A stretch of 64,000 bases of DNA from NCBI GenBank assembly GCA_003194525.1, contig NBIV01000065.1, forward strand, positions 1 to 64,000, written 5' to 3'. The translations under genes were made by a program, and so were the position numbers. The notes beneath the pieces were generated by a model. The model had not been told where the DNA came from, made no database searches, and saw nothing but the letters and a program-made list of their open reading frames with translations. Positions 22,183 through 33,253 of this stretch are shown here, piece by piece (within the stretch, counting starts at the first letter, position 1; every line of letters begins with the position of its first letter). Source of the DNA: Gracilariopsis chorda. Its lineage: Eukaryota; Rhodophyta; Florideophyceae; Gracilariales; Gracilariaceae.

Positions 22183-25100
22183 ATGAGTGAGAACAGAGAA
22201 GAAGGCAAGCGCACTATTCCCCGCCTTAAAGGATCCTCGGACTATTACACATGGAGGATCTACATAAGGGACTTGATGAATGTTGACCAAGTTCTCTTCG
22301 TCTTAACCGAACCCAGACCATTGGAAGGCGAGAGCTCAGCCCAAGCCCGCCGCCGATGGGATGATGCGGATCGAAAAGCTCGTTCGATTATTGTTCAAAA
22401 CCTTGGAACACAACCAGTAGTTGCCGTTTCTGAATTACTGGAACGCGAACAATGTTCTGCGTTGGACGTCTGGAGGAAACTGGAGGGTACGTACAAGAAG
22501 GATAACATCCAAACCAAGATGAACCTTCGACAGCGCCTGAACAATCTCGTTTTCAAGGACGATGGAAATATCCTTGAACATCTCCACGAAATGGAAACAA
22601 TCTTTCTAGAACTGGCACGCCTAGGAGATGCTCTCAACGATAAGGAGAAAACTGCTTGCTTACTCAGAACTCTACCAGACTCTCTTATGGCTATCACACT
22701 ACTTGCAGACGCCAACGATATGGAACATGACCAAGTTGCTTCTTTGATAAGATCAGAAATGGACAGACGCAAACACAGGGACTCGAGAAACCAAACAAGC
22801 CCCGCACCTCCACCACCAAATACACAGCACCCCTACATGGCTGCGAGAAAGACATCCTTAATTTCCTCCGTGAAGAAAAGGAAGTCTAAATCCGTTAGAT
22901 GTTGGCATTGTGGAAAACTAGGTCACATTCGTTCCGAATGCCGGTTGAGAAAAGAAAACAACCCCAACCAAAACCATCGCAGGGGTCCCCAAGCCAACAA
23001 ACACAAACACCAACCATCTAGTACTGGAAACAGGAACTGGGACTCCAACGGAGGATCAAACAAACCCTCAAGTCACTACAACCGCAACCCCCAGCCCCGA
23101 GGTTTCGTAGCTATTGCCGAAGCTAAATATTGTTCAGTGAACAATGGAACTACAACCTGGCTGGATTGTGGAGCGACTCATGTGTTTGTAAACGACAGAA
23201 ACCTCTTCTGGGATTATGAGCCTGTGGAAAATGAGTCCGTCTGAACATGCGACAGACAATCGGAAATAGTTGGAGCAGGGACAATTATGCTGCCAGTAGG
23301 AGACGGAATAAGGTTACCTGCGAAGCACACACCTTCGTTTGACTCAAAACTTATTTCATTATACGTCTTATCACAGCACACAAACGTTTCCTTTTCCAAC
23401 GAAGACTCCTTTCATGGATTTGTCCTAAGTGACGTCAAAAACGGGAAAGAACTTCATCGCTGCAAAGCTAAAAGCGGTTTGTACCCACTACCAAAGCCGA
23501 TCGCTCCATCGACAGCCCAAACCGCACAAGTCATGCCCGGAAACACAGCAATTGACTGGCATGAAAAACTCGGACACCCCGGCAAGGACAGGTTGCTTCG
23601 CACAATCCCGCAATCTTCAGGAATTCCTAACCTTCCGCCGACGGAAATCGAAAATATACATTGCAGTCCATGCATTGAGGCAAAATCGAGGCGATCTCCA
23701 ACCCAACGCTTGCATTCAGTGGCAAACCAACCCTTAGCTTTGACACACACAGACCTCACAGGCCCAATATCCCCACCTTCGTTACAAGGATCAAAGTACA
23801 TGCAGGTACTACTTGACGACAATACAAGGGCATCATCAATATACTTCCTGACTAAGAAAGACCAATTCACGCAATCAATACGTTGGTACAAGGCTCTCGC
23901 AGAAAACGAACAACCCCAAAACCGTTTGTACCGCGTTCGCCTCGACGGAGCTGGTGAGAATAGGTCTAATGAGTTCATCCATTACGCATTAGATAACGGG
24001 ATCCTCTTGGAGTACACTCCTCCGCATGCACATGAGTCTAACGGCGCAGCGGAGAAAATTATCCAAGACTTATGGAAAACGGCCAGAACTCTGCTCTTTG
24101 CATCAAAATTACCACTCGAACTATGGGACGAAGCGATATCGCATGCAAACTGGCGGCGAAACCGCCTTCCAAACTCACGACTCGACATGAGAATCCCCTA
24201 CAAAGAGTGGTTTGGACAGAATCCATCGTTCGATACATTACTGAAGTTTGGACAAGATGGCCACGCCTTTATATACAGGTCGGAAACCATTCCCAACAAG
24301 AAAATACTCCCACGCGCCATCTACGGCCACTTCGTTGGAATGGAGAGCTTCCAAACACTGTATCGGGTATACATACCTTCCCAAAAGAAAGTGATCATGG
24401 TGAGGCAAAGGGACTTTAAGATGGCCAAGAAAAGACTGCCTTCCATCAACGAGCTTCTCGACTTCTCGTCCTTGGGCAGGACAGAAGCAGAAGAACGTAA
24501 TGACGAAGTGGATGAAGAACACTTGGACTCAGCTTTGGAACATTGTCTAGTGGCACACACTCGTTCAACAAATAACAGTGAGCTGGACAAAGTACCAAAG
24601 ACATTTTCCCAAGCAAGGACAATACCAGAATGGGCAGACGCAATCGACCGAGAGTATGACGCTCTCATCGAACGCAAAACATGGAAGCTCATTGACCGAA
24701 AACCAGGAATGAACCCAATCCCATTCCTTTGGACATTTACGGCAAAACAACTCAGCGCAAAACCTTTGGATATCCTTCCTAAGGCACGTTGTGTAGCGCG
24801 AGGGGACATGCAGAAACCGTACATCGATTACGACCCTGAAAACCTTTATGCCCAGTCGCAAGACTTGAGACAATAAGGTTGGCATTGGCAAAGGCTGCTG
24901 CGCAAGACCTTTTGCTGGAAACAATGGATATCAGCAACGCCTACCTGTACGGCGACCTCGATGAACCATTGATCATGGAACAACCCCAGAACTCGTCTGG
25001 AACTTCATACGTTCCGGGAAAAGTATGTCTACTGCTGAAATCATTATACGGGGCAAAGCAGGCTGGACAGATCTGGGGATCGTTTCTACACACGACGTTG

Positions 25101-26162
25101 ATCACACTGCAATTCCGTCAATCGAAAACGGACTACCGTCTCTATATATATCGATCAAGCAGTGGGATACTGATTCTCGTCATCGTTGTGGACGACATTC
25201 TGATGTCGTCTGACTCGAGGTCTCTTCTGGAAGACTTTAAAGCCGAAATGAAGAGACGTTTTCAAGTGAAACTATTGGGAGAAGCCAAATCATTCGTCGG
25301 ACTTCATCTCAGTCGGGACAGACATGGCATCAAGGTTAGTCAGGAAACGTATATGGATAAGCTGCTACGAGAATATAACCTCGGAAACGCAAACTCTGTG
25401 CAAACACCGTTGCACCATGGCTACTCTATCATGGGTACAAGCGAACAGGAACAGAAGCTGCCTCCTCCACTCCACCGGAAATATCGGAAACTGGTAGGAC
25501 AACTGATGTATCTAGCCGTGGCTTCTAGACCAGACGTCATGTTTGCAGCTTCAATGCTGGCGAGACAGGTTCATAAACCTTGTTTAAGGCACTTAGCTTT
25601 GGCAAAGCGAGTGCTTAGATATTTAAAGGGAACAAAGAACCTTTGTATGCACTTTCCCGCAACCAGTGTATCACCTTTGGAAGGTTTTTGCGATGCGGAC
25701 TGGGCAGGATGCCGAGAAACAAGGAAGTCAACGACGGGAGTACTGATCAAAGTCAACGATGCTCCAATCCTATGGACTAGCAAGAAACAGACAATCGTGG
25801 CTTTGTCTTCGGGAGAAGCTGAATACGTTGCTTTATCGTATTGCGCTAAGTTAGTGACTTGGATCCGAAGACTATTTTGGGAGCTTCATCATTGCCAAAT
25901 TCTGCAAGAAGAGCCTATCGGAATGTATCCCGTCTGTATCTATACAGACAGTTCTACGGCAAACTCTATTGCAAAGACTTCGAAAACGTCTGAGAGAAAC
26001 AAACATATTTCTCTGAAATACCATCATGTCAAAGACCTTGTGAAGTCTGGAATGCTGAAAATACTTGAGATCAGAACTGATTCCCAGCCGGCTGACATAA
26101 TGACAAAAGCTGCTAACCGAGAAAGCTTATACCAACTTTCTGTTTTGTGCGGACTACAATAA
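22183..26162 (+). pseudogene. Copia-II gag-pol (TGA and frameshift)
   Basis: The ATG at 22183 begins a UBN2-type Gag. Next come the zinc knuckle C-W-H-C-G-K-L-G-H-I-R-S-E-C (about 22902), the protease W-L-D-C-G-A-T-H (D-S-G changed to D-C-G, 23158) and a TGA at 23242. The same frame resumes through the integrase (zinc site about 23560-23680; D, D, E at about 23751, 23943 and 24051). Near 24850 one C is missing from the codons for A-P-V-A-R-L, so the RT/RNase H continues in a new frame to the natural stop at 26162. RT has V-V-D-D at about 25185. RNase H shows D-A-D-W-A-G, S-G-E-A-E-Y and D-S-S-T-A. Full length is about 1,325 codons, usual for Copia elements. Apart from the two lesions and the D-C-G protease it looks intact. 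Confidence 0.93.
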
Positions 26163-26403
26163 CTGTTGAACATTTATTGACCAATCTTTTTTTGTTTGTT
26201 TCTTGTTTTGTTTTTGTTTCTATGCGTTTTATCCAGATTATCTGTTCTTGAAAACACTATTTTGGATTTAGATAAGTATTACATTGCTATACCTTTTCCT
26301 AACTATGCAGCTTTTTATCCTATATGGTTTTTGCTGATATTTAGGTTTTTAACGGTGGCATTAATGATGCGCAAATAACTTTAGAGTTGTTTGCGAGGGA
26401 CAG

Positions 26404-26614
26404 TGTGAGGACACGCAATTTGTACGGCTGCACTATCGGCTGTTGTAATTCAGTGTCAGTTGCATTTGTAATCTTGTCCAACTCTCTTGATTACAAATGC
26501 AGACCTCTCCTAATTACGTACATTTTAATTAGAATTGTAGGACTATAAAGAGCGGCCGGCGGCGCTGACCTGAGCACCACCGGCCGGAGGAAACACCCTC
26601 CACAACCTTTCACA
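26404..26614 (+). repeat. 3' LTR of Copia-II
   Basis: 211 bp, identical by eye to 21201-21411. It is preceded by the purine-rich gcgagggacag. Confidence 0.95.
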
Positions 26615-26795
26615 TGGAGAAAGCGACGGATGTACGAAGATTTTGCCGGATGGGAGGAGTAAACGGTATGACGAATCTTGTGCATCGGAGGACAGCACTG
26701 GCTCTCTGCCCGGTGAACCACGAGTTTTCGATTCTGGGGGATTGCTTGAGTATTATCTCAGGGAGCTTGTTAGAAACTCGGCCGCTGCGAAATGA

Positions 26796-28459
26796 GAAAC
26801 GTTGCGATCTAGTGGAGTTGCCACGTTTAGGCTCTGAGCGTGAGGTTTGTGCCGTGTGAACGGCACGCGTCGTGTTCTTGCGCTGCCACATGGCACAATC
26901 AAGGCGCGGTTGTAACACACGGGGAGAGGGCGTAGCGGAGACTGAGGTATTACTACACGGGCACAATGTGCAGCCTTGCCCGTCCTAGAGGTCTAACGGG
27001 TGCACAGCTCGCTATGGTCTTTATTTGATTTGGGGAGATGCACGCACCGCTGGCGTCCAAGCTGTGTAGATACTGCTGTCCTGGGCTGTAGAAAGGTATC
27101 CCATCCCACTCCTAACCGTACTATGTAATCGGCAGCCAAGCTCGCCATACCAACTTAGCATAGCTGCCAAAAAAGCCAACAGTTTGTTAGCAATTTGACC
27201 GTCTAGGTGCCAAGCCCCGTGCCAGGCTATTGTGGTAGTATATAGTTGCAACGGTAGCACGCTAATAATATCTGAACCCTTTTAATGAGGCGCAGGATGC
27301 GAATTATGGAACGGTGACGCGTGTGAGCACGCGAGAGTTGTATTTTCTTTCAAGATACCCGGTGGTGTGTTTGGAGAACGCAGCAAACTGTTGAACGTTG
27401 TGCGATGTTGTGTGTGACATTGCGTCATACTTGTAGTCGGATGGTTGTGCTTGTGTGCGGCGCTGAAGACGATAAGCGGCAGAAACAGGGAAGCAAAGCA
27501 AATAGTAGTACAACAAGTTTGTTGACAAACGCGCAGAGAGTTGCGCTCCCTTTTCGCTTTGCAACGCACGGAAGCAAGCACTGATGAGCAAGCTGACCCG
27601 TGATCAGATTGAATCGTGTTACATGTTGCGGGAAGCACGACAGAATATGCGCGACGAAGCGCTGTCCGCGATTGGACGTCGCGCGAAAGATGGCGGAGAG
27701 GTGGACAAGAAGTGTGCGCGCTGGTTTCTGTAGCCGTGGCCGTTGGGAGCGGTGGCAAAGTGGATGGCTAACATTTAATAGCGTGTGTGTGTTGTTGGAG
27801 GCAATTAGCTGCCGCACGGCGTGAAGTACAGCGCGGCTCGTTCTCGTCGAGACCAGTTTTGTTGATGGTGCGGACTGGAAAGGCTCAACGTCGCGGTCGG
27901 GCGCCTCTTCACAAGAACAGTCGTTAACGCGCAGTGACAGTTGTCGGCAGCCATAGAGAGACACCCACAAACCAGCGCAGCGAAGCATCATCTCGTCAAT
28001 CAAGATACCAAGCACAACGTCGGAGAAGACGGCGTTATGGGCGAGGCGAGCTCACGCGACGAGCGGAGGGGGAACGACGGCGCGCTCATTAATTAGCCGC
28101 CATGCCGCGCTTACAGCGGCGCTAAAGCGCCCACGCGCGCGTCAACAAAGCGCCAGCAATGCCGCGGTGCCCGCCGACCCACTGACGTTTGCTTACTCGC
28201 CTGACGCGCGTATTCATTGAGGTCGTCCTTTTTTACCGCCCACAGACGGCGCTCACCACCCCCCCCCGCATCACCCGCTCCCGATTAACATCCACCGCCC
28301 TGTTATACTCCTCACGACGCTTTTCGCCCAATTTGTATCGTTTCCCTCGTTTTTGACCTTCCCCCGTTACCGTTGGTACGCAGCCTTTTCACGCCTCCTC
28401 ACACCTCCCCACACCTCCCCACACCTCCTCTTCCCCTCCCCCCCACCCTGCCCCTCAAA
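26796..28459. other. Non-coding region, GH6 remnant to membrane-protein gene
   Basis: 1.66 kb with no convincing gene. The longest frame (27425-28015, minus, 196 codons) has no recognisable domain and no compositional sign of coding, and I do not annotate it. The last 150 bp before 28460 are strongly pyrimidine-rich with repeated cacacctcc(c/t), plausible 5' UTR/promoter of the next gene. A CGCG-rich segment lies at 28080-28210. Confidence 0.5.
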
Positions 28460-29698
28460 ATGGTGGAAATCCCTCTCAAGTCCCAGTTCGTCAGTCTCAT
28501 CGTAACCCTTATCTCTGGCCTAGCCGAGCTCTTCCTCTTCGGTGCCCTTCTCGGCTTCAACAAGTACTCAGAATGCATCGCCCTGCGAAAAGGCCGGCAA
28601 GTAAGCGTTCGGCTGCATCGAATTCGAGCCAAATTCCTCGCCGTTCTGGCAATGGTTGTCTTCATCTTTCTCGAAGTCATCATGTCCTTCTTCAGTGACC
28701 CCGCCATCGAGATCAAATTCCGCACCGATGAGTGTCTCGCCGTCGACCGAATCGACCTGCGTGAAGGCTTCACCGGCGACACGAATGACGAGGATTTCAT
28801 CCTTATTCGATGCATCGGTATCAAGAAAGACGGCTTTCTTCAACGCGCCGGGAATTTCAGCCTCAACCCAAACACAAAAGCGAGGGTGCGATGTGGTAAA
28901 CATGCACTTTATGAATATCCCAACGAGGATGACCTCCAATTCACTCTAACCAACGTCACCCGTACCGGAGGTACCGACACAGACCTAGTCCTCGAATGCA
29001 TCCTTCCCACACCCGCTGTTGGCGAAAAACCCCCAACTGAAAGACTCTGTGCCGCCGTCAGACAACTTCCACCAAATTCAATCGGTTTCACCAACGTCTA
29101 TCTCTCTGCTGCCGTTCGCGAAAGTGAAGTTGGTCCACTTGTAAACCAACAGGTGGTCATTCCGTTCTTGGAAACAAGCGTTAGATACAACACCTCTGGC
29201 CTCTCCCGCAACTTCGCCAGGCGTCTCTTGCGCGCTTATGATAAAGACGTCACCGATCCCATGGAGATTCGCAAGCGCGTCTTCATGGGAATCGAACGGA
29301 GAAAATGTGCGTTTGAACACAGGAAGAAAGATCTCACCACAGTGCCTCTCGGTCTTGTGTACGGTATCGTCGCCGCATGGATCTTATCATTCCTCACATT
29401 CGCCAGTACCCTATTGTTGAGAAGAAGTATCTTTTATGATATGAGTGATCCACTTCATTGGGCCCAACGCACGTATCGTCATATCGATGAGCCGATCGTT
29501 GGAAATCCAGTCGTTACAAGTGTCTATGAACACGGAGAACGACTAATGTACGTGTCCGGCTCCGCTTCTAACGACGATGATCTACTGTCTAGAATGAGAA
29601 ATATTCGCATTACTTGGCCGTGGAGGAGGAGGAACAGGGACAATGCTCCTAACGTTGAAAGACAACACTCATTTGTTGAACAACAGGCAAATGTGTGA
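28460..29698 (+). CDS. Three-span membrane protein, function unknown
   Basis: The first ATG of the frame is at 28460, after a pyrimidine tract; the frame upstream opens only with a TTG. The product is 412 residues. Hydrophobic segments lie at about 12-33, 59-78 and 296-319. Between the second and third lies a 215-residue soluble loop with six or more Cys and several N-glycosylation sequons (N-F-S, N-V-T, N-T-S), so this loop is probably extracytoplasmic. The C-terminal ~95 residues are polar with a W-P-W-R-R-R patch and would face the cytosol. There is no intron. I recognise no family; a lineage-specific surface protein is likely. No TM helix carries obvious transport motifs. Confidence 0.75.
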   Translation: MVEIPLKSQFVSLIVTLISGLAELFLFGALLGFNKYSECIALRKGRQVSVRLHRIRAKFLAVLAMVVFIFLEVIMSFFSDPAIEIKFRTDECLAVDRIDLREGFTGDTNDEDFILIRCIGIKKDGFLQRAGNFSLNPNTKARVRCGKHALYEYPNEDDLQFTLTNVTRTGGTDTDLVLECILPTPAVGEKPPTERLCAAVRQLPPNSIGFTNVYLSAAVRESEVGPLVNQQVVIPFLETSVRYNTSGLSRNFARRLLRAYDKDVTDPMEIRKRVFMGIERRKCAFEHRKKDLTTVPLGLVYGIVAAWILSFLTFASTLLLRRSIFYDMSDPLHWAQRTYRHIDEPIVGNPVVTSVYEHGERLMYVSGSASNDDDLLSRMRNIRITWPWRRRNRDNAPNVERQHSFVEQQANV

Positions 29699-30601
29699 CA
29701 AACATCCCCAGCCCACTTCGCCACTCTTTTCTAGGTCTCTTCAACGATCTTATCCCTGCACATCTCCCCGTACTTGCCCATTCGTTTCACTCCCGTCTCT
29801 CTGGTTCTCCGTTCCCGGGCTCCGTGGTTTTACCTGCCTTTTTCGCTTTCTGTACAGCAGCGTCATGCTTACGTGAGTCCTCGTCTCCGTGCGCTCCGCT
29901 CGGCCTGCGCGCTAAAAGCTTTACAACTCGTTTCTTTCAATGGCCGTATTGTGTACTACCTTCAAGCAACCACTACTCCAGATCATACTTTGTGATCGTC
30001 AAACGTGGAAGAGTGCCCGTTTCTCGCCCTAAAAACCTCGCAATCATGAACGTGCGTCCCACACCAAGGGGAAGGTCATCCATCGGTTCTTCACAAGGCC
30101 GTCGAAAACAACGCCCAACTGTCCCCCGACTGTAGCGTCGCAAAGTTAGTATCTACAATAAACGCCAAAGAAACGTGCCGTTCTCGTTAAACGGCTCACC
30201 TACTACAGGGTACGCCAAAACATGCACGCGCTTTTCGCAGGACTAGCGGACTGCTAGCAATCTAACCCTGGGATACTAAAAGAGCACTTCGCGGTACAGT
30301 GCCTCCCTACTAGTCTCGAGTCGATTTTCTCAACCCAACCAAACGAGCGGTGAGACGCGTGTCTTTTTCGCACACCCTTGGTAGTTGGCAACTTGGTAAG
30401 GGTTACGTCTCACGTTCCACGCTCCGCTCACCCCATGCAGCCATTCCCACTGTATGCTGTACCGGCCAGTCATGACATCATGCACGATAACTACAAGACA
30501 CATGCTTTACACAACAAACTATTCTATTCCACAGTACGTACACCAAAATATAACCCTTTGACTCTCCCCTGTCCCTATTTAACGCGCGGGCAACCACTTC
30601 A
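29699..30601. other. Intergenic, convergent 3' flanks
   Basis: About 900 bp between two converging genes. Short open frames (29695-30135, 30378-30770) show no coding character. It should hold both polyadenylation regions; AATAAA-like 'caataaac' occurs at about 30152. Confidence 0.45.
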
Positions 30602-32026
30602 TCACAGCGTGAACTCATGCCCATCTACAAATACGCTATTGAGCTTGAGATTAATTATTGCCACTCCATTCGTTTCCCTCTGCTTCACAGCGCGTACAAA
30701 AAAAGTTGCATCCGCTTCCAGATCCGATCGTTTCTCCTTCATGATCGACTGCAGCAAACCCAACGTGTGATTACACCCGTCAACTGTTCGACGCACGTAG
30801 CACTGCCGATTCAAAGCAACCACGAGATGGGCTTTTCCGTTTCGTGTATATTCCACCTCCGGGCCCTGTACGCGTGTCCAACCCTCTTTTCTAAGGCGGT
30901 AATACTCTTCAGAGTTCTCATCAACACCGCTTAGTATGGATTCACGAAATAATTCCACGGAATTGCGTTCGATTTGATAGAGCACTTTTTCACTCATTTC
31001 AATCTCTATAGCGGAGTGTCCTTCGCATACCGACCAGGGACTTTGCTCTCGTTCCAACGAGCCATCAGTTCCAATGCCATCATGATACAACAACGTCACA
31101 TTTTGGACCGGCACGTATGGCAGCGTTGTCCCATCCGGATAATGAAACCCAAAGTACGTTATCTCTGTGCCGTCACAAGTTTCATCCGGTTTGAATGGGG
31201 TGTACAGTTGGAATTTGCACGGCACAACGGGATGTTCATCCACCATTTGTGCAAATGCCGGACGACGAATCACGCATTCACGGTACTTTTCCACGTATCC
31301 TACAAACGCGCTGTCATACTTTCCGGTTGTACCCGCCACCTCGATGCCTGTTTGCAACGTGTAGCACTGTTCTGTTGGTCGTTCGAAGTCCCATGTGTCC
31401 GGGGGGTCGTTCACCACCCAGGTCTCGTCCGGCGACAACCACGGCTCGTCTTTCTCGGGGTTTGTAGGGGCGCTCATTACCCATGGGGTACATTCGCTGT
31501 TGTCCGCTTCCCACGTTGAAGCGTGCTCTGAGCGCGGAGAGGACGGCGTCGATACAGAAGACCAAGCGCCAGTATCAGGCCAGGTATCCGTGTCACTTCT
31601 AGTCAAGGGGAACCAGAGCTTGTCTGTGGTTTCAACCGGCACCTCGAGGTAGCCTATACGGCGCTTCAGTCTCTTGATCTTGCTCTTCTGAATGTTCACC
31701 TTTTTCTGAAGAGTCTTGACGCGTTTCGAAGCCTCTTCTAACTCCTGCTGAGTGCCCTCGGACTTCACTTTTGCCTCCGCTTCCTGCAACTTCGCGTACA
31801 CATCCTTGCTGCTTGTGTGCAGCGTCTCGGCATGGGAGATCAGGTCGAATAACGCGTCGTTAACTCTCTGAAGATGCGCTACCGGCACGAACTCGTTCCC
31901 GTCGATCACTCGACGGTTTTCCCTCAGCATGCGTTCGGCGCGCTCAAGGGATTGCGGAAAGTGCACCAAATCGAACTCGATGTGCAGTTGACCACTCTGT
32001 TCTTCGTTCTGATTGGGAGGATCCAT
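30602..32026 (-). CDS. Coiled-coil protein, function unknown
   Basis: The ATG at 32026 is the first in frame (seven codons upstream the frame opens only with TTG), giving 474 residues. Residues about 60-135 form a coiled coil rich in Lys/Glu (A-K-L-Q-E-A-E-A-K-V-K to K-I-K-R-L-K-R-R-I). A Ser/Thr/Trp/Asp-rich spacer follows to about 215, with several D-T-W repeats. The C-terminal ~250 residues are mixed and globular-looking, with G-F-H-Y-P-D-G-T-T and E-G-W-T-R-V-Q-G-P-E motifs. There is no signal peptide or TM segment, so it is probably intracellular. I recognise no domain. The gene is unbroken and intronless. Confidence 0.72.
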   Translation of the reverse strand: MDPPNQNEEQSGQLHIEFDLVHFPQSLERAERMLRENRRVIDGNEFVPVAHLQRVNDALFDLISHAETLHTSSKDVYAKLQEAEAKVKSEGTQQELEEASKRVKTLQKKVNIQKSKIKRLKRRIGYLEVPVETTDKLWFPLTRSDTDTWPDTGAWSSVSTPSSPRSEHASTWEADNSECTPWVMSAPTNPEKDEPWLSPDETWVVNDPPDTWDFERPTEQCYTLQTGIEVAGTTGKYDSAFVGYVEKYRECVIRRPAFAQMVDEHPVVPCKFQLYTPFKPDETCDGTEITYFGFHYPDGTTLPYVPVQNVTLLYHDGIGTDGSLEREQSPWSVCEGHSAIEIEMSEKVLYQIERNSVELFRESILSGVDENSEEYYRLRKEGWTRVQGPEVEYTRNGKAHLVVALNRQCYVRRTVDGCNHTLGLLQSIMKEKRSDLEADATFFVRAVKQRETNGVAIINLKLNSVFVDGHEFTL

Positions 32027-33139
32027 TGGGAGAATAGAAGAGCTCAATCGATCAACGGTTCTTTGTTGTTTCTTCGGGGGGCTGGGTGGATGTATGCTGG
32101 AAAAGCAGGTGACTCTAACAGCTCTCCTTGCCAGGGCAGGCTGGAAGAGCAGTGGCGCATGTGTTTAAGTACTGAAAACGAAGCGGAAGAGAAGTGTTTA
32201 AGAGGCGTTCTTGCGAATACGGCTATTCCGCTGGACAAGTGCGCGTTTACCGACGGTAGGAGAACGCGCCACACACGTTCGGAACGCACTCTACATGGCG
32301 CGGAGGCCCTTCTGAGGGGTCCCGAAAGAAAGAGGAGCTTGAAGCGTTTCGGGTGTTGCGCTCCCTATCCAGCCGGAGCTCCGAAGGGAGGGCCAGCTTG
32401 AAGTCGTGCCGTTCACGTATACCTCTTCGGGACAAGCCCCGTTCGGACTGACTTGTTGTGGCCGGAGAAGACAGCTGCTTCTGTAGCGCATTGGTGAACT
32501 GGAAGCATCAGTGTCGGTCAAGTGTCTGTGAGAGTGTCATGTTAAGGGCAGTTTTGTAGGAAGAATTTTGAACGCTTGGTGTGTTTCCCGCTGCAGGCCG
32601 GCTGATTTGGCGCGCCGTGTATGTTGGTGTGGACGACTCTGTGAATGTGTGGCTGTAAGCCTCACTTTCACATGAGCTCCCGCACGGGTGGAAACCTAAC
32701 AGACTGTTCCGCTAGTTAGAAAGTTTAGTCTAGTTACTCCACTGTCTCGGTCTCTACCCTGAAAAAACAGATAGACAAGTTGAAGATTAGCAGTAAAGGG
32801 TAATACGGTTGTCCGTATCCGACTGCGGACAGAGGCTGTTGTCAGCTCTGGTCTTCAAAGTCTATTCTACTTTACTCTACCAATTATCCTACAGGTTTCT
32901 AATCGACCGTTTGGGTTGGATACTGTTGGACAGCCACCCCTTCTTTTGTCCTAAGTAAAGAAGTACATATGAGACTGGATCTCAAAATCTTATGCGGACA
33001 GTCCCTCTCGCTCCTTCCACTAAAACCTTCCACTCTCCGTTTCGTTCACTACCACCGCCTCCACCACCAGAACCTAAGCGCTACCGCTGCGCCCCGCGCA
33101 CCGAACCGCATTCTCGTCCATCCCTCCCCGTCCACCAGT
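32027..33139. other. Intergenic, promoter side of the coiled-coil gene
   Basis: 1.1 kb. The first few hundred bases should hold the promoter of the minus-strand gene. A G-rich segment with palindromic words lies at 32270-32420. No other gene is supported. Confidence 0.4.
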
Positions 33140-33253
33140 ATGTTTCGTCAGACTGCCGCCACCGCGCCCCTCGTACAGCCCACGCGCGTCTCTGCCCAGA
33201 GTGCCGCCTTCTTCACGATGCTCACCGCCTATACCAAATACGCATTCCAATAA
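33140..33253 (+). CDS. Possible 37-residue small protein
   Basis: An ATG at 33140 opens 37 codons ending in TAA. The peptide is Ala/Thr-rich with a hydrophobic-aromatic end (F-F-T-M-L-T-A-Y-T-K-Y-A-F) and a basic, acid-free composition like a mitochondrial presequence or very small organellar membrane subunit. The frame extends upstream to an ATG at 32969, but that part is Pro/His-rich and looks non-coding. It could equally be a chance frame or the first exon of something not visible. Confidence 0.2.
   Translation: MFRQTAATAPLVQPTRVSAQSAAFFTMLTAYTKYAFQ

Larger units (their letters stand above)
21201..26614 (+). mobile_element. Copia-II: young full-length Ty1/Copia element
   Basis: The two 211-bp LTRs (21201-21411 and 26404-26614) are identical as far as I can read, and tggag flanks the element on both sides (21196-21200, 26615-26619). 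It therefore inserted recently into the GH6 pseudogene. The element has a primer-binding site, a 770-bp leader with a conserved hairpin module, and one gag-pol region. Total length is 5414 bp. Despite its youth the pol frame has a TGA at 23242 and a one-base shift near 24850, so this copy either moved in trans, was hit after insertion, or contains sequencing errors. Confidence 0.96.
20128..26795 (+). pseudogene. Glycoside hydrolase family 6 pseudogene split by Copia-II
   Basis: The ATG at 20128 opens a hydrophobic signal peptide (M-F-T-L-A-L-L-V-V-R-L-S-L-V-P) followed by N-P-F-x-G-x-x-F-x-V-N-P. Further GH6 hallmarks follow: V-V-Y-N-A-P-N-R-D-C-S (about 20433), the strand V-I-E-P-D (20618), D-G-W-L-G, V-N-V-A-N-Y (20850), H-F-I-I-D-T-x-R-N (21043), W-C-N-I-R-G-A-G-I-G (21110), and W-I-K-P-P-G-E split exactly at the Copia-II insertion. 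The end (S-D-G...R-Y-D...C, then the terminal helix) resumes at 26620 and stops at 26795. Lesions besides the insertion are TGA 20299, TAG 20494, TAA 21038 and at least three frameshifts (near 20690, 20840, 20893). GH6 enzymes are secreted cellobiohydrolases or endoglucanases acting on beta-1,4-glucan. About 420 residues fit a single catalytic domain, and no CBM is seen. Confidence 0.85.

Noticed and set aside
27425-28015. Minus-strand frame of 196 codons
   Set aside because: No domain, no good start context, and composition like the surrounding non-coding DNA; overlaps other equally long frames.
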